Assembly (NCBI RefSeq): GCF_000762845.2
Contig: NZ_JRMQ02000013.1
Location: 1-59,617 of the forward strand
Origin: Helicobacter japonicus
GTDB taxonomy: Bacteria; Campylobacterota; Campylobacteria; Campylobacterales; Helicobacteraceae
Direction: 5' to 3'
Length of the DNA: 59,617 bases
Below the pieces are notes generated by a model that saw nothing but the letters and a program-made list of their open reading frames with translations, did not search any database and was not told the DNA's origin. A program made the translations under genes and the position numbers. The first letter of the stretch is position 1. The number at the start of each line of letters is the position of its first letter. This document shows positions 9,246 through 18,900 of the stretch, in pieces.

Positions 9246-10652
9246 ATGGCAAAGTTATGGGGAGGGCGATTTAGTCAAGAATCTAGCTCACTTTTAGAGG
9301 AGTTTAATGCTTCGATTTTTTTTGATAAAGAGTTGTGGCGTGAGGATATAGCTGGCTCAAAGGCTCACGCGCAAATGCTTGGTAAAATCGGTGTTTTGCA
9401 ACCCAATGAAGTGGAGCTTATTTTAGATGGGCTTACAAAAATTGCGCAGGATATAGAAAAAGGTGAATTTCAATTTAAAGCAAGTGATGAAGATATACAT
9501 ATGGCAATAGAATCTGCTCTTACAGAACATATTGGTGATGTAGGTAAAAAACTTCATACCGCAAGGAGTCGCAACGATCAAGTCGCGCTTGATTTTCGTT
9601 TGTATGTTTTAAAGCATAATTGTTTTATTCGCTCCTTGCTTTTAGATATTATGGAATCTATTTTGGACATTGCTAAAAAGCATACGCAAAGCATTATGCC
9701 GGGTATGACTCATTTACAACACGCTCAACCTGTAAGTTTTGGCTTTCATCTTGTGGCGTGGGCGTGCAATTTTAAACGTGATATAGAGCGATTAGAAGAT
9801 GATTATAAACGCAATAATTTTTGTCCATTAGGCAGTGGAGCATTAGCAGGCACTCCTTATGGTAATGATAGGGTATATCTTGCAGATATTTTGGGGTTTA
9901 ACGCACCTACACTTAATGCTATGGATTCTGTAAGCGATAGAGATTTTGCCCTTGATATGCTTTATAGCCTTTCTATGGTGATGATGCACCTTTCTCGTGT
10001 AGCTGAAGAGCTTGTGTTATGGAGCACCCAAGAATTCGCCTTTATTACTCTAAGTGATGCGTATGCGACAGGAAGTTCGATTATGCCACAGAAAAAAAAT
10101 CCCGATGTTCCTGAACTTTTACGCGGTAAGAGTGGGCGTGTGTATGGTGCGCTTGTGGGCTTACTAAGTGTGATGAAAGGCTTACCTTTAGCTTACAATA
10201 AAGATACGCAAGAGGATAAAGAGGGGGTCTTTGATGCGCTTAAAAATGTGAGTATATGTCTTAAAATTGCTAAAGAATGTCTTGATACTATGAGTGTTCG
10301 CACTGATAATATGGCTAAAATGGCAAAAAAAGGACATTTAAGTGCTACTGATTTGGCAGATTTTTTAGTGCGTGAATGTAATGTAGCATTTCGTGATGCG
10401 CATCATATTACTGGGCGCGTGGTGGCTTTGGCTGAAAGTAAGGGTGTAGATTTGAGCGATTTAGATGAGAGTGAGATTCTAAAAGTCGATTCGCGCATTA
10501 AGGCAGGGGTAAAATCTGTGTTGGATTTAGAATCCTCAATGAACGCACGAGATACGCTTGGTGGCACTTCTAGTATCCAGACTAACACACAGATTAATGA
10601 GCTTGGAGTGTTTGTGAGTGAGCATAGGGCACAGATCCAAAAGAGAATATAA
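9246..10652 (+). CDS. argH: Argininosuccinate lyase
   Basis: Last step of arginine synthesis: argininosuccinate to arginine plus fumarate, in the cytoplasm. 468 residues, normal length for the superfamily. The signature [12 protein letters not shown] carries the catalytic serine region, and [15 protein letters not shown] and [14 protein letters not shown] are also present. It opens with the conserved [10 protein letters not shown]. Nine bases downstream of hemJ and 29 upstream of the methyltransferase gene, so probably cotranscribed. No other arg gene is nearby. Confidence 0.98.
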   Translation: MAKLWGGRFSQESSSLLEEFNASIFFDKELWREDIAGSKAHAQMLGKIGVLQPNEVELILDGLTKIAQDIEKGEFQFKASDEDIHMAIESALTEHIGDVGKKLHTARSRNDQVALDFRLYVLKHNCFIRSLLLDIMESILDIAKKHTQSIMPGMTHLQHAQPVSFGFHLVAWACNFKRDIERLEDDYKRNNFCPLGSGALAGTPYGNDRVYLADILGFNAPTLNAMDSVSDRDFALDMLYSLSMVMMHLSRVAEELVLWSTQEFAFITLSDAYATGSSIMPQKKNPDVPELLRGKSGRVYGALVGLLSVMKGLPLAYNKDTQEDKEGVFDALKNVSICLKIAKECLDTMSVRTDNMAKMAKKGHLSATDLADFLVRECNVAFRDAHHITGRVVALAESKGVDLSDLDESEILKVDSRIKAGVKSVLDLESSMNARDTLGGTSSIQTNTQINELGVFVSEHRAQIQKRI

Positions 10653-10681
10653 AAAAATCTAGATTCTGAACAAGGTATAAG

Positions 10682-11422
10682 ATGAGTGATAAGCAAGAGC
10701 AAATTGTAAGTATGTTTAATGAAATTGCACCAAGCTATGATAAAGCAAATCGTGTAATGAGTTTGGGTATTGATGTGAGTTGGCGTGTAATGGCTTGTAA
10801 AAAGGCATTTGAAGCATTGGGCAAAGATAAAATAGAGTGTGTGCTTGATGTAGCGTGTGGCACGGGTGATATGCTATGGCATTGGAATAATCAAGCACAA
10901 AAATCAGGGAAACAAATTGTGCAAATGTGTGGTATTGACCCATCAAATGGTATGTTAGAGGTTGCAAAGCAAAAACTTGCTCCCTTACTTAATGATAGAA
11001 CCCATAGCACTTTAAGTCTTGAAATAGGTGAGGCAAAGGCATTAAATATAGAATCTGAAAGTGTGGATATTCTTTCTATTGCTTATGGTTTGCGTAATGT
11101 TGTAGCACTTGAATCTGCACTTGATGAATTTGTGCGTGTGCTTAAAAAAGGAGGTGTGCTTGTTATTTTAGAATTTATGAATAATAAAGATTCTGGATTT
11201 TTGCAACAATTTATGCGTTTTTATACACGCAAGATTTTGCCATTGGTTGGGGGAGTGCTCTCACGTAATTATGCTGCGTATAAATATTTGCCAAATTCTA
11301 TTCAAGATTTTGTAAGTGCTGAGGATTTAAAAGGAAAACTTGAGAATCGTGGTGTTGTAAGCTATTTTATGAAAGGATATAGCGCAAATATTTCTACACT
11401 TTATGTAGGTATCAAATCTTAA
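10682..11422 (+). CDS. ubiE: Demethylmenaquinone methyltransferase (UbiE/MenG)
   Basis: SAM-dependent C-methyltransferase of 246 residues catalysing the last step of menaquinone formation. The UbiE opening PSYDKANRVMSLGIDVSWR is intact, followed by SAM motif I LDVACGTGDM and the late motif YKYLPNSIQDF. Menaquinone rather than ubiquinone is expected, since Helicobacter uses the futalosine route; a futalosine-pathway-like enzyme is encoded at 28072. The ATG lies 29 bases after argH. Confidence 0.93.
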   Translation: MSDKQEQIVSMFNEIAPSYDKANRVMSLGIDVSWRVMACKKAFEALGKDKIECVLDVACGTGDMLWHWNNQAQKSGKQIVQMCGIDPSNGMLEVAKQKLAPLLNDRTHSTLSLEIGEAKALNIESESVDILSIAYGLRNVVALESALDEFVRVLKKGGVLVILEFMNNKDSGFLQQFMRFYTRKILPLVGGVLSRNYAAYKYLPNSIQDFVSAEDLKGKLENRGVVSYFMKGYSANISTLYVGIKS

Positions 11423-11611
11423 AATAATATAAATAAAAATGGTAATATTCCAAAAAATGTAACATTAAGGATAAAAGATTAAAATTAATAACTAAAGTAT
11501 AGTTTTATTTTACTTTTTATGAGGATTATTTACAAAAATCTCTTATTATAAAAGAGAAAGAAATATCAACTTGCCATCTTATTGAACTTGAGCAAAACGA
11601 AGGAGGCTAGA

Positions 11612-13096
11612 ATGGAAGAAGATTCGGAAATAGTTTTGGTTGGTGGAGGTGTTATGAGCCTTACTTTAGCAGCAATGCTAAAAGAGCTTCAGCCTTCTGT
11701 GCATATTAGTATATATGAGATGTTTGAAGATGTAGCGTTAGAAAGTAGTATGTGTTGGAATAACGCAGGGACAGGACACCAAGCATTTTGTGAGTTAAAC
11801 TATACACCTAAAAAAGAAGATGGGAGTATTGATATTACAAAAGCAGTCAATATTAATCAGCAATACGAATTAAGCAGAGAGTTTTGGGCGTATTGTGTAA
11901 GAGTCGGTATCCTTAAAGAGCCTCATACCTTTTTAAATTCTGTGCCACATTTGAGCTTTGTAGCAGATGATATTGTGCCTTTTTTGAAGCAACGTTACGA
12001 AACGCTTAAAACCTGCCCTCTTTTTGCCAATATGCAATATTCCGAAGACAGAGAACAGATTAAACAATGGGCTCCACTTTTACTTGAAGGACGAGATGAG
12101 AAGCAAAATATAGCAGTTACCTATATGGAAGAAGGCACAGATATAAATTTTGGCGAGATTGTGCATCAATTTAAAGAAAAACTAAGCCAAAAAGATGGTT
12201 TTGATGTTTATTTAAATCATCGTGTATATGATTTAAATAAAGAGGGCAATAGTTGGCGATTAGATATACTTGATAAGCAGAGTGGTGAGAGAAAGCAAGT
12301 TAAGGCAAAATTTGTATTTTTGGGTGCGGGTGGTGGCTCATTTCCATTATTACAAAAAAGTGGTTTGTCTGAAGGAAGAGGTTATGGTGGATTCCCAGTT
12401 GGTGGATTATGGCTTGTATGTAAAAATCGTGAAATTATAGATAGACACCACGCAAAAATTTATGGCAAGGCTTCTATTGGCGATCCACCTATGTCGGTGC
12501 CACATTTAGATACGCGTATTATCAATGGTAAAAAGGAATTACTCTTTGGACCCTATGCAGGGTTTAATACAAAATTCCTTAAAAATGGTAGTTTTTTTGA
12601 CTTCCCATTATCTGTGCGTGCAAATAATTGTATTCCTATGCTTCAAGCAGGGATAGATAATGTGCCACTTACCATATATCTTATTAAGCAGATTCTAATG
12701 ACTGATAGGCAACGTATGAAAAAACTCAATATGTTTATCCCTAATGCAGAGTTTGAAGATTGGAAAGCAATGTTTGCTGGACAAAGAGTGCAAATCATCA
12801 AAAAAGATGCTCAGGGCAGAGGGAGCTTACAATTTGGCACAGAAGTTATTACTTCTCAAGATGGTTCTTTAGCGGCATTACTTGGTGCATCTCCAGGTGC
12901 TTCAACTGTGGTAAATATTATGCTCCAAGTGCTTGAACGTTGCTTTGGTGATAAGATGAATTCTAATGATTGGCGTGATAAACTCTCTCAAATGGTCCCT
13001 TCTTATAAATGCTCACTTGAAGATAATATTACACATTTTAATGAACGCCGCTCAAAAACTGCCCAAACATTGCAGATGCCATTTTGTGCTATTTAA
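11612..13096 (+). CDS. mqo: Malate:quinone oxidoreductase
   Basis: FAD-dependent peripheral membrane enzyme that oxidises malate to oxaloacetate and passes electrons to menaquinone. 494 residues from the ATG at 11612. The dinucleotide fold EIVLVGGGVMSLTLA is at the N-terminus and ESSMCWNNAGTGHQA is a family hallmark. The frame stays open 30 bases upstream to a TTG, but AAGGAGG at 11599-11605 fits the ATG at 11612, so I chose that start. With the class I fumarase at 56407 it supplies two steps of the C4 part of the TCA cycle. Confidence 0.95.
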   Translation: MEEDSEIVLVGGGVMSLTLAAMLKELQPSVHISIYEMFEDVALESSMCWNNAGTGHQAFCELNYTPKKEDGSIDITKAVNINQQYELSREFWAYCVRVGILKEPHTFLNSVPHLSFVADDIVPFLKQRYETLKTCPLFANMQYSEDREQIKQWAPLLLEGRDEKQNIAVTYMEEGTDINFGEIVHQFKEKLSQKDGFDVYLNHRVYDLNKEGNSWRLDILDKQSGERKQVKAKFVFLGAGGGSFPLLQKSGLSEGRGYGGFPVGGLWLVCKNREIIDRHHAKIYGKASIGDPPMSVPHLDTRIINGKKELLFGPYAGFNTKFLKNGSFFDFPLSVRANNCIPMLQAGIDNVPLTIYLIKQILMTDRQRMKKLNMFIPNAEFEDWKAMFAGQRVQIIKKDAQGRGSLQFGTEVITSQDGSLAALLGASPGASTVVNIMLQVLERCFGDKMNSNDWRDKLSQMVPSYKCSLEDNITHFNERRSKTAQTLQMPFCAI

Positions 13097-13102
13097 GGGT
13101 GA

Positions 13103-13140
13103 AATTGAGGTAAGCTTAAATTAAGCTTCCTCTCTCAATT
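13103..13140 (+). terminator. Hairpin after mqo
   Basis: An imperfect hairpin combines AATTGAGG with CCTC...CTCAATT around an AAGCTT/AAGCTT core and a 5-base loop. It lies just past the mqo stop, upstream of the efp promoter. Confidence 0.55.
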
Positions 13141-13170
13141 TTAAACATTTCAAATCAATAGTTTTTTTGT

Positions 13171-13176
13171 TATAAT
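13171..13176 (+). promoter_or_regulatory. -10 box for efp
   Basis: TTGTTATAAT with a run of seven T upstream; the hexamer is about 31 bases before the efp ATG. Confidence 0.65.
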
Positions 13177-13206
13177 GTGCATTTATTTTTATTTTAAGGA
13201 TAGATA

Positions 13207-13770
13207 ATGGCAATTGGAATGAGTGAATTAAAGAAAGGCTTAAAAATTGAAATTGATGGGATTCCCTATAGAATTACCGAGTATCAACACGTTAAACCAG
13301 GTAAGGGAGCAGCTTTTGTAAGAGCAAAAATAAAATCTTTTCTTGATGGTAAGGTTATTGAGAAAACTTTCCACGCGGGCGATAAATGTGAAGAACCTAA
13401 TTTACAAGAAAATACAATGCAGTTTCTCTATCACGATGGTAGTATGTTTCAATTTATGGATACAACAACTTATGAGCAAATAGGCTTGAGTGATGAACAA
13501 GTAGGTGATGCAGCAAAATGGCTTATTGATGGACTAAATGTGCAGATTCTATTCCATAATCAAAAGGCAATTTCTGTTGATGTGCCACTTGTGGTAGAGC
13601 TTGTCATCACTGAAACTGCACCAAATTTTAAAGGTGATACAAGTAGTGGAGGTAAAAAACCTGCTACACTTGAAACAGGAGCAGTAGTGCAAGTGCCTTT
13701 CCACGTGCTTGAGGGTGAAAAAATTAAAGTCAATACAGAAACAGGTGAATATCTTGAAAAGGTAAAATAG
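13207..13770 (+). CDS. efp: Elongation factor P
   Basis: 187 residues, full length. Relieves ribosome stalling at polyproline. The KOW-like N-terminal domain contains [17 protein letters not shown] with the lysine (about residue 35) at the tip that is modified in many species, and the C-terminal OB domains end in [19 protein letters not shown] precedes the ATG. It has its own promoter at 13171. No EpmA/EpmB-type modification gene is nearby. Confidence 0.98.
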   Translation: MAIGMSELKKGLKIEIDGIPYRITEYQHVKPGKGAAFVRAKIKSFLDGKVIEKTFHAGDKCEEPNLQENTMQFLYHDGSMFQFMDTTTYEQIGLSDEQVGDAAKWLIDGLNVQILFHNQKAISVDVPLVVELVITETAPNFKGDTSSGGKKPATLETGAVVQVPFHVLEGEKIKVNTETGEYLEKVK

Positions 13771-13913
13771 GGGATTTATTACGATTCTAGTTAGAGAAAT
13801 TCTTAAAAAGTAATGCTGTGAGTATTTTTTAGAATCTTGTATATAAGAGATTGAGAGAGAGAAAGCATAGATTTTTATTTTATTTATTAAAGTAAGTTTA
13901 AAGCAGGATTTGG

Positions 13914-13919
13914 TAAAAT
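13914..13919 (+). promoter_or_regulatory. -10 box for rpmE operon
   Basis: TGGTAAAATCCG places TAAAAT about 39 bases before rpmE. The same TAAAATCC core precedes rplU at 35307, suggesting a common ribosomal-gene promoter form. Confidence 0.5.
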
Positions 13920-13957
13920 CCGTCCTTTTATTTACTTTATAACTAAAAGGATATGTA

Positions 13958-14161
13958 ATGAAAAAAGGTATTCACCCAGAATATGTGCCGTGTAAGGTAA
14001 CTTGTGTAACAAGTGGCAAGCAAGTTGAAGTTTTAAGCACTAAAAGTGAGCTTCGTATTGATATTTCAAGTTTTTGTCATCCTTTCTATACAGGAAGTGA
14101 TAAAATTACAGATATTACAGGACGCGTTGAAAAATTCCGACAAAAATATAATATGAAATAA
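13958..14161 (+). CDS. rpmE: 50S ribosomal protein L31
   Basis: 67 residues, the standard length, starting [20 protein letters not shown]. Cysteines in VPCKVTC and SSFCHPF suggest the zinc-containing type, although the spacing should be checked against C+ L31 proteins. First gene of a cluster (rpmE-rsmI-rlmB and on to yraN) that I recognise from Campylobacter jejuni in the same order. AAGGAT precedes the ATG; rsmI starts four bases after the stop. Confidence 0.96.
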   Translation: MKKGIHPEYVPCKVTCVTSGKQVEVLSTKSELRIDISSFCHPFYTGSDKITDITGRVEKFRQKYNMK

Positions 14162-14165
14162 ACCT

Positions 14166-15044
14166 GTGTTGCTGCTTGTGCCAACCCCGATAGGGAATCT
14201 TGAAGATATTACCATTAGGGCATTAGGCGCGTTAAAACAGGCTAATATCATTTTATGTGAAGATACAAGGGTTGCAAAAAAACTTTTAGAACTCCTCGTT
14301 TCACGCTCTTTACTCGCTCTTCCTGCTGATATGGATTCTCAAGTTTTTATAGAATCTAAACAATTTCTCTCGTTTCACTCTCATAATCAAGATGACTTTA
14401 TCGCCTCTTTAGATAAGAAAATATTTAATTCTTGTGTGCTTTATCTAAGTGATGCAGGGACACCTTGTATAAGCGACCCAGGTGCAAAACTTATCTCTTA
14501 TGCAATAATGAATAATATTGATTTTGACATTTTACCTGGGGCGTGTGCGCTTAATGTAGCATTTTGTGGAAGTGGTATAGAATCTACGCCTTTTGTATTT
14601 TTGGGGTTTTTACCACATAAAAAGCTAGAGCGTCAAAATAAAATCGCTCAAATTGCCAAGCTTCGTATGGAAGGAGCATACAGTGTAATTTGTTATGAAA
14701 GTCCTCATAGAATCTTAGATACACTTGAAGATATAGATTCTATCTTACCCTCCACTTACCTTAGCGTGCAAAAGGAGCTTACTAAGCTTCATCAACAACG
14801 ATTTTATGGTAAGGCAAGAGAGATAAAAGAAAAGATTAAAACTTGTTCTATACGTGGAGAATGGGTGATTGTGTTTGATTTTACAGATTCTATTTGTGAG
14901 GTAGAAGAAAAAGCACTTCATTATGAAGATGTGTATATGCTTGATATTCCACCTAAGATAAAGGCTAAGATTCTAAGCAAGATGAGTTCAAGGAGCACAA
15001 AACAGTGTTATGAAGAGCTATTAGACAAAGAGAGAATGAAATGA
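14166..15044 (+). CDS. rsmI: 16S rRNA (cytidine 1402-2'-O)-methyltransferase RsmI
   Basis: SAM-dependent methyltransferase of the YraL/RsmI family, 292 residues. The opening LLLVPTPIGNLEDITIRAL, then CEDTRVAKKLL, YLSDAGTPCISDPGA and YESPHRI are all family hallmarks. It modifies C1402 in the ribosomal P site. The start is a GTG four bases after the rpmE stop (a TTG at 14169 is equally possible), so translation is probably coupled to rpmE. Overlaps the next gene by four bases (ATGA). Confidence 0.96.
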   Translation: MLLLVPTPIGNLEDITIRALGALKQANIILCEDTRVAKKLLELLVSRSLLALPADMDSQVFIESKQFLSFHSHNQDDFIASLDKKIFNSCVLYLSDAGTPCISDPGAKLISYAIMNNIDFDILPGACALNVAFCGSGIESTPFVFLGFLPHKKLERQNKIAQIAKLRMEGAYSVICYESPHRILDTLEDIDSILPSTYLSVQKELTKLHQQRFYGKAREIKEKIKTCSIRGEWVIVFDFTDSICEVEEKALHYEDVYMLDIPPKIKAKILSKMSSRSTKQCYEELLDKERMK

Positions 15045-15733
15045 TTATCTATGGCAAACAACCGATTTTATATGCCTTAAACACTTGTGCTTGGCGTATT
15101 GAAGAATTTTATCTTGCTAAAGAGTTATCAAAAGATATATTTACACAATGTGCTAAACTCAATAAACCTATTAAAAGACTCGATTTAAAAAAGGCTCAAG
15201 CTTTAGCACACGGAGGGAATCATCAAGGAATCTTGGCACGTATCACACCACCAGATCCTTTGAGTTTAAATGAGTTGAAAAGCAAAGATTCTCTCCTTGT
15301 GCTTTGTAATGTAAATGATATAGGCAATATTGGTTCAATTTTTCGCACTGCTTATGCTTTGGGTGTGCAAGGGATAGTAATTTGCTTACCAAGTCTTAGC
15401 CAAAAAGCCTTAGAAAGTGTAGCTCGTCTCTCAAGTGGTGCTTTTTTACATATGCCTTATGGTATATTTTCACATATATTTGATATAATAAATGAGCTAA
15501 AAAATGCAAATTTTACACTTGTAGGTGCAGATATGCAGGGGCAAGAACAATGTAAAATAAAAGAGAAGTGGGCTTTATTTTTAGGAAGTGAATCTGAAGG
15601 CTTATCAGGACGATTGAAGCACAAACTTGATACAATACTTTCTATCAAAATGGAACATCACTTTGATTCGCTTAATGTAGCGGTAGCTACGGGAATTTTA
15701 ATAGATAGGATAAAATATGCAAAACAACATTAA
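15041..15733 (+). CDS. rlmB: TrmH/SpoU-family 2'-O-ribose RNA methyltransferase (RlmB-like)
   Basis: 230 residues. Short N-terminal substrate-binding domain (MIIYGKQPILYALN), then a SPOUT domain with NVNDIGNIGSIFRTAYALG (motif 1), LFLGSESEGLS (motif 2) and MEHHFDSLNVAVATGILI (motif 3), the trefoil-knot signatures for 2'-O-methylation. The target is probably a 23S rRNA guanosine, but specificity within the TrmH family cannot be fixed by eye. Start overlaps rsmI by four bases and the end overlaps the next gene by 17. Confidence 0.9.
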   Translation: MIIYGKQPILYALNTCAWRIEEFYLAKELSKDIFTQCAKLNKPIKRLDLKKAQALAHGGNHQGILARITPPDPLSLNELKSKDSLLVLCNVNDIGNIGSIFRTAYALGVQGIVICLPSLSQKALESVARLSSGAFLHMPYGIFSHIFDIINELKNANFTLVGADMQGQEQCKIKEKWALFLGSESEGLSGRLKHKLDTILSIKMEHHFDSLNVAVATGILIDRIKYAKQH

Positions 15734-16838
15734 TACTCAATTACTTGATGAGGAACTTGCTAAGCTTAAAGCCATTGGTTTGAATGAAATTTGCAAGACT
15801 ACTAAACTTGCAAGTTCAAAGATTGAAGATGTGCTTGAAAAACGTTTTGATAAAATTGATAGAGTGAGAGCAAAGGGTTTTATCGCAATTTTAGAGCGAG
15901 AATATAATGTTGATTTGCGTGATTGGATTACATTGTGGCAGGAATCCCAGCAAGAAGATGCAAAAAGTGTTTCACAAGTTATCAGTAAGCAAGATGAGGA
16001 AGAGCGCACAAAAAGATTGGCAGAAAATGTTATTAAGGTGCAAGAAAAAGAAAAGCAAAAAAATAAACAAAAAAATTACGAAAATCAAGTATTGAATCTT
16101 GCACTTAGCAGTGAATCTGCAAAAGAACCTGATACAGAATCTTATAATTGGCTTTATGTCATTTTGGTGCTTATTCTTTTGGCACTTATGGGATATTTTG
16201 CTTATAAAGCATTTATACAAGATCACGATGAAATAGTGCAAAAAGCACCAACTACTACACAAACAGCTGAAGACACTTATTCACAAGAAAATAGTTATGA
16301 TGGAATCTTTTTTGACACTACTCATTCGCAAGAAGATACAGCTTCTGCACAACAAATGCAAGAAAAGCAAGATTCTACAGAGACGCAAGAAGTGAATGCT
16401 CAAGATATGATTCAAACACCATCTGCTCCAGAAGAGCAAAGGCACCCAGAGCAAAATTTCTTTTTTAATCCTCAAGCTACTGCTGATAAATCTCAATCTA
16501 CGCAAGAAGCACAAAGTTTTCAAACGACTCAAACTGCACAGAATCAGCCTATTAAGGATAATATTTTACATATTGAATCTACCGATGATTTATGGCTTGG
16601 TGTGATTAATTTAGAGACAGGTTCAAAAGAGCAATTTTCTTATAAAAAAGCATATGATATTAAACTTAACCACAAAATGCTTTTTGTTATGGGACATAGT
16701 AGCTTTACACTTACACTGAATGGAGAAACTATTTCACACGGTGCAAAACATCCTGTGAGAATGTATTATGATGGCTCAACTTTAAAAGATGTAGGCTATA
16801 CGACATTTAAGCAGCTTAATGGTGGTGTCGAGTGGTAA
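15717..16838 (+). CDS. RodZ-like membrane protein (helix-turn-helix, TM, C-terminal domain)
   Basis: 373 residues. Residues about 10-75 resemble a RodZ-type helix-turn-helix (GLNEICKTTKLASSKIEDVL, then REYNVDLRDW). Residues 95-120 are strongly charged. One transmembrane helix lies at 144-166 (WLYVILVLILLALMGYFAY). A Gln/Thr/Glu-rich linker runs to about 275, and a small beta domain (DLWLGVINLETGS...LFVMGHSSFTLTLNGETI) recalls the C-terminal DUF4115 domain of RodZ. This order matches RodZ, which links the MreB cytoskeleton to wall synthesis. In Campylobacter the syntenic gene is usually only called a membrane protein. The assignment is my inference. Confidence 0.65.
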   Translation: MQNNINTQLLDEELAKLKAIGLNEICKTTKLASSKIEDVLEKRFDKIDRVRAKGFIAILEREYNVDLRDWITLWQESQQEDAKSVSQVISKQDEEERTKRLAENVIKVQEKEKQKNKQKNYENQVLNLALSSESAKEPDTESYNWLYVILVLILLALMGYFAYKAFIQDHDEIVQKAPTTTQTAEDTYSQENSYDGIFFDTTHSQEDTASAQQMQEKQDSTETQEVNAQDMIQTPSAPEEQRHPEQNFFFNPQATADKSQSTQEAQSFQTTQTAQNQPIKDNILHIESTDDLWLGVINLETGSKEQFSYKKAYDIKLNHKMLFVMGHSSFTLTLNGETISHGAKHPVRMYYDGSTLKDVGYTTFKQLNGGVEW

Positions 16839-17644
16839 AATGGATTTTAGTAGTTATGCTTTTAACTACTAATGTGTTGGCAGATGCGTTTGATGACAAA
16901 ATACGAAATTTAATGGGCGAACAGAGCTACCATACGAATGTAAAATTTGTTGAACGGATCTTTGCAAATAAAAATATGTATTACACAGGTGGGCGTCTTA
17001 ATATTGCAAAAATCGTTTATGCACTCAAAGAAAATGGTTTGCTTTCTTCTCGTTTTGGACAACCAAGTGAAGTGAAGCTTAATTTTAGTGCTCGCACAAG
17101 TCCAATTTTGCTTACAAAGATTGGTAATAATATTCTTACCACAATGGGATACTCTTATTTTGTTATTAGCAAAGCTGAATTGAGTAATGGATTATCAAGT
17201 ATAGAATTTTCATTTAATACGGAGCATAGCCCAGATATAGGGATTATCATTGATGAGTTAGGGAAACGAGGTTTTGTTTGTCTTGATATTAATCGTGTGA
17301 ATGCGCAAACTTGGGAATATACACTTGAAGTCAATGAACCACGATTGCCTAATACAAGATTCCTCACTAAAACTGATAGTTTGACATTGCGCAATGCTTC
17401 TGGAGAATATTGGCTTAATGTTAATACAAGTGGGGAATTACACATACGAGCAATAAATCTTTCTAAATGGTATCCTCGAGTAGTTCTTTATGATAGGAAT
17501 CTTAGTATAGTAGATATGGTGAGCAATACGGCTTCAGGCGGTTTGCTTAAAGTGAAAATTCCGCAAGGGATAAAATTTATAATGATTACAGATAATGATA
17601 ATTCAGAGAATCTTAAAAGTGGTATTTCTGTGGAACTTAAGTAA
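16832..17644 (+). CDS. Periplasmic protein of unknown function
   Basis: 270 residues with an N-terminal signal peptide (MVKWILVVMLLTTNVLADAF). Mature part is mixed alpha/beta with no motif I recognise; the C-terminal half (SLTLRNASGEYWLNVN, LHIRAINLSKWYPRVVLYDRNLSIVDMVS) looks like a beta-sandwich. Its start overlaps the RodZ-like gene by seven bases, and the pairing is kept in the Campylobacter cluster, so the two products probably work together in the envelope. No enzymatic residues can be assigned. Confidence 0.75.
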   Translation: MVKWILVVMLLTTNVLADAFDDKIRNLMGEQSYHTNVKFVERIFANKNMYYTGGRLNIAKIVYALKENGLLSSRFGQPSEVKLNFSARTSPILLTKIGNNILTTMGYSYFVISKAELSNGLSSIEFSFNTEHSPDIGIIIDELGKRGFVCLDINRVNAQTWEYTLEVNEPRLPNTRFLTKTDSLTLRNASGEYWLNVNTSGELHIRAINLSKWYPRVVLYDRNLSIVDMVSNTASGGLLKVKIPQGIKFIMITDNDNSENLKSGISVELK

Positions 17645-17682
17645 AAGAATAGAATCTTAAATTTAAGAAAGGATTAAGTAAG

Positions 17683-18891
17683 ATGTTTGATGAGATTGAG
17701 TTTGATAAAATAAAACGTTTGCCAAAATATGTTTTTGCTGCTATCAATGAGATTAAGCTAGAGATGAGACGCAATAATGAAGATGTAATTGACTTTTCTA
17801 TGGGGAATCCTGATGGAAAAACGCCAGAGCACATTATCCAAAAGCTTTGTGAAGCTGCTCAAAAAGATAAAAATCAGGGCTATTCTGTTAGTCGTGGGAT
17901 TTATAAGTTGCGTTTAGCAATTTGTAATTGGTATAAACGCACCTATGGAGTGGAGTTAGATCCAGAGACTGAAGCGTGTGTAACAATGGGGAGTAAAGAA
18001 GGATATGTTCATCTTGTTCAAGCGATTGCAAATCCGGGTGATAATGCTATTGTGGCTGAACCAGCTTATCCTATACATTATTATGCTTTTATTTTAAATG
18101 GCGCAAATGTTTCTACTTTTGGGCTAAAGTGGAATGAAGATATGGAGCTTGATGTCGATGATTTTTTTACAAATCTCAAACGTGTTTTAAGAGAAGTAAT
18201 GCCGCGTCCAAAATTTGTAGTTGTTAATTTTCCTCATAATCCAACAACGATTGTTGTGTATAAAGCATTTTATGAACGTTTGGTGGCTATGGCAAAGCAG
18301 GAGAGATTCTATATTATTTCTGATATTGCTTATGCAGAGCTGTGTTTTGATGGTTTTAAGACACCGAGTGTGCTTGAAATAGAGGGTGCTAAAGATGTAG
18401 CGGTAGAGAGCTATACATTAAGTAAGACTTATAATATGGCAGGTTGGCGCGTAGGTTTTGTTGTGGGAAATAAAAAAATTATTCAAGCTTTGCAAAAGAT
18501 TAAGAGTTGGATTGATTATGGAATCTACACGCCTTTACAAATTGCTGCAACTATTGCACTTGAGGGCGACCAATCGTGCATTGAGGACATTAAGGGTAAA
18601 TATGAAAAGCGTATGGAAGTATTAATTCAAAGCTTCGGTGAGGCAGGCTGGAAAATGAAAAAACCTAAGGCAAGTATGTTTATTTGGGCAAAGTTACCTC
18701 AATGTGTAGGAGATATGGGAAGTTTAGAGTTTTCAAAAAGATTGCTTAAAGAAGCAAAGATTGCAGTAAGTCCAGGTGTGGGTTTTGGTGATTATGGTGA
18801 GGGTTATGTGAGAATCGCACTGATTGAAAATGAAAAACGTATTCGCCAAGCTGCGCGGAATCTCAAAGCATTTCTTAAACAATTTCAATAA
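17683..18891 (+). CDS. PLP-dependent class I/II aminotransferase
   Basis: 402 residues, fold-type I. Schiff-base Lys248 is in SYTLSKTYNMAGWRVGF. Asn186-Pro187 in NFPHNPTT, Asp214 and Tyr217 in ISDIAYAEL, and Arg256 complete the cofactor and carboxylate site. The sequence resembles the AlaA / LL-diaminopimelate-aminotransferase-like group. Sitting ten bases before hom suggests aspartate-family amino acid metabolism, but the substrate (alanine, aspartate or another) is not resolvable. AAGGATTAAG precedes the ATG. Confidence 0.88.
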   Translation: MFDEIEFDKIKRLPKYVFAAINEIKLEMRRNNEDVIDFSMGNPDGKTPEHIIQKLCEAAQKDKNQGYSVSRGIYKLRLAICNWYKRTYGVELDPETEACVTMGSKEGYVHLVQAIANPGDNAIVAEPAYPIHYYAFILNGANVSTFGLKWNEDMELDVDDFFTNLKRVLREVMPRPKFVVVNFPHNPTTIVVYKAFYERLVAMAKQERFYIISDIAYAELCFDGFKTPSVLEIEGAKDVAVESYTLSKTYNMAGWRVGFVVGNKKIIQALQKIKSWIDYGIYTPLQIAATIALEGDQSCIEDIKGKYEKRMEVLIQSFGEAGWKMKKPKASMFIWAKLPQCVGDMGSLEFSKRLLKEAKIAVSPGVGFGDYGEGYVRIALIENEKRIRQAARNLKAFLKQFQ

Positions 18892-18900
18892 GAGGTTTAT

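Noticed and set aside
11582-11611. TTG start giving ten extra residues on mqo
   Set aside because: The AAGGAGG that would initiate translation lies within this stretch and is correctly spaced for the ATG at 11612.
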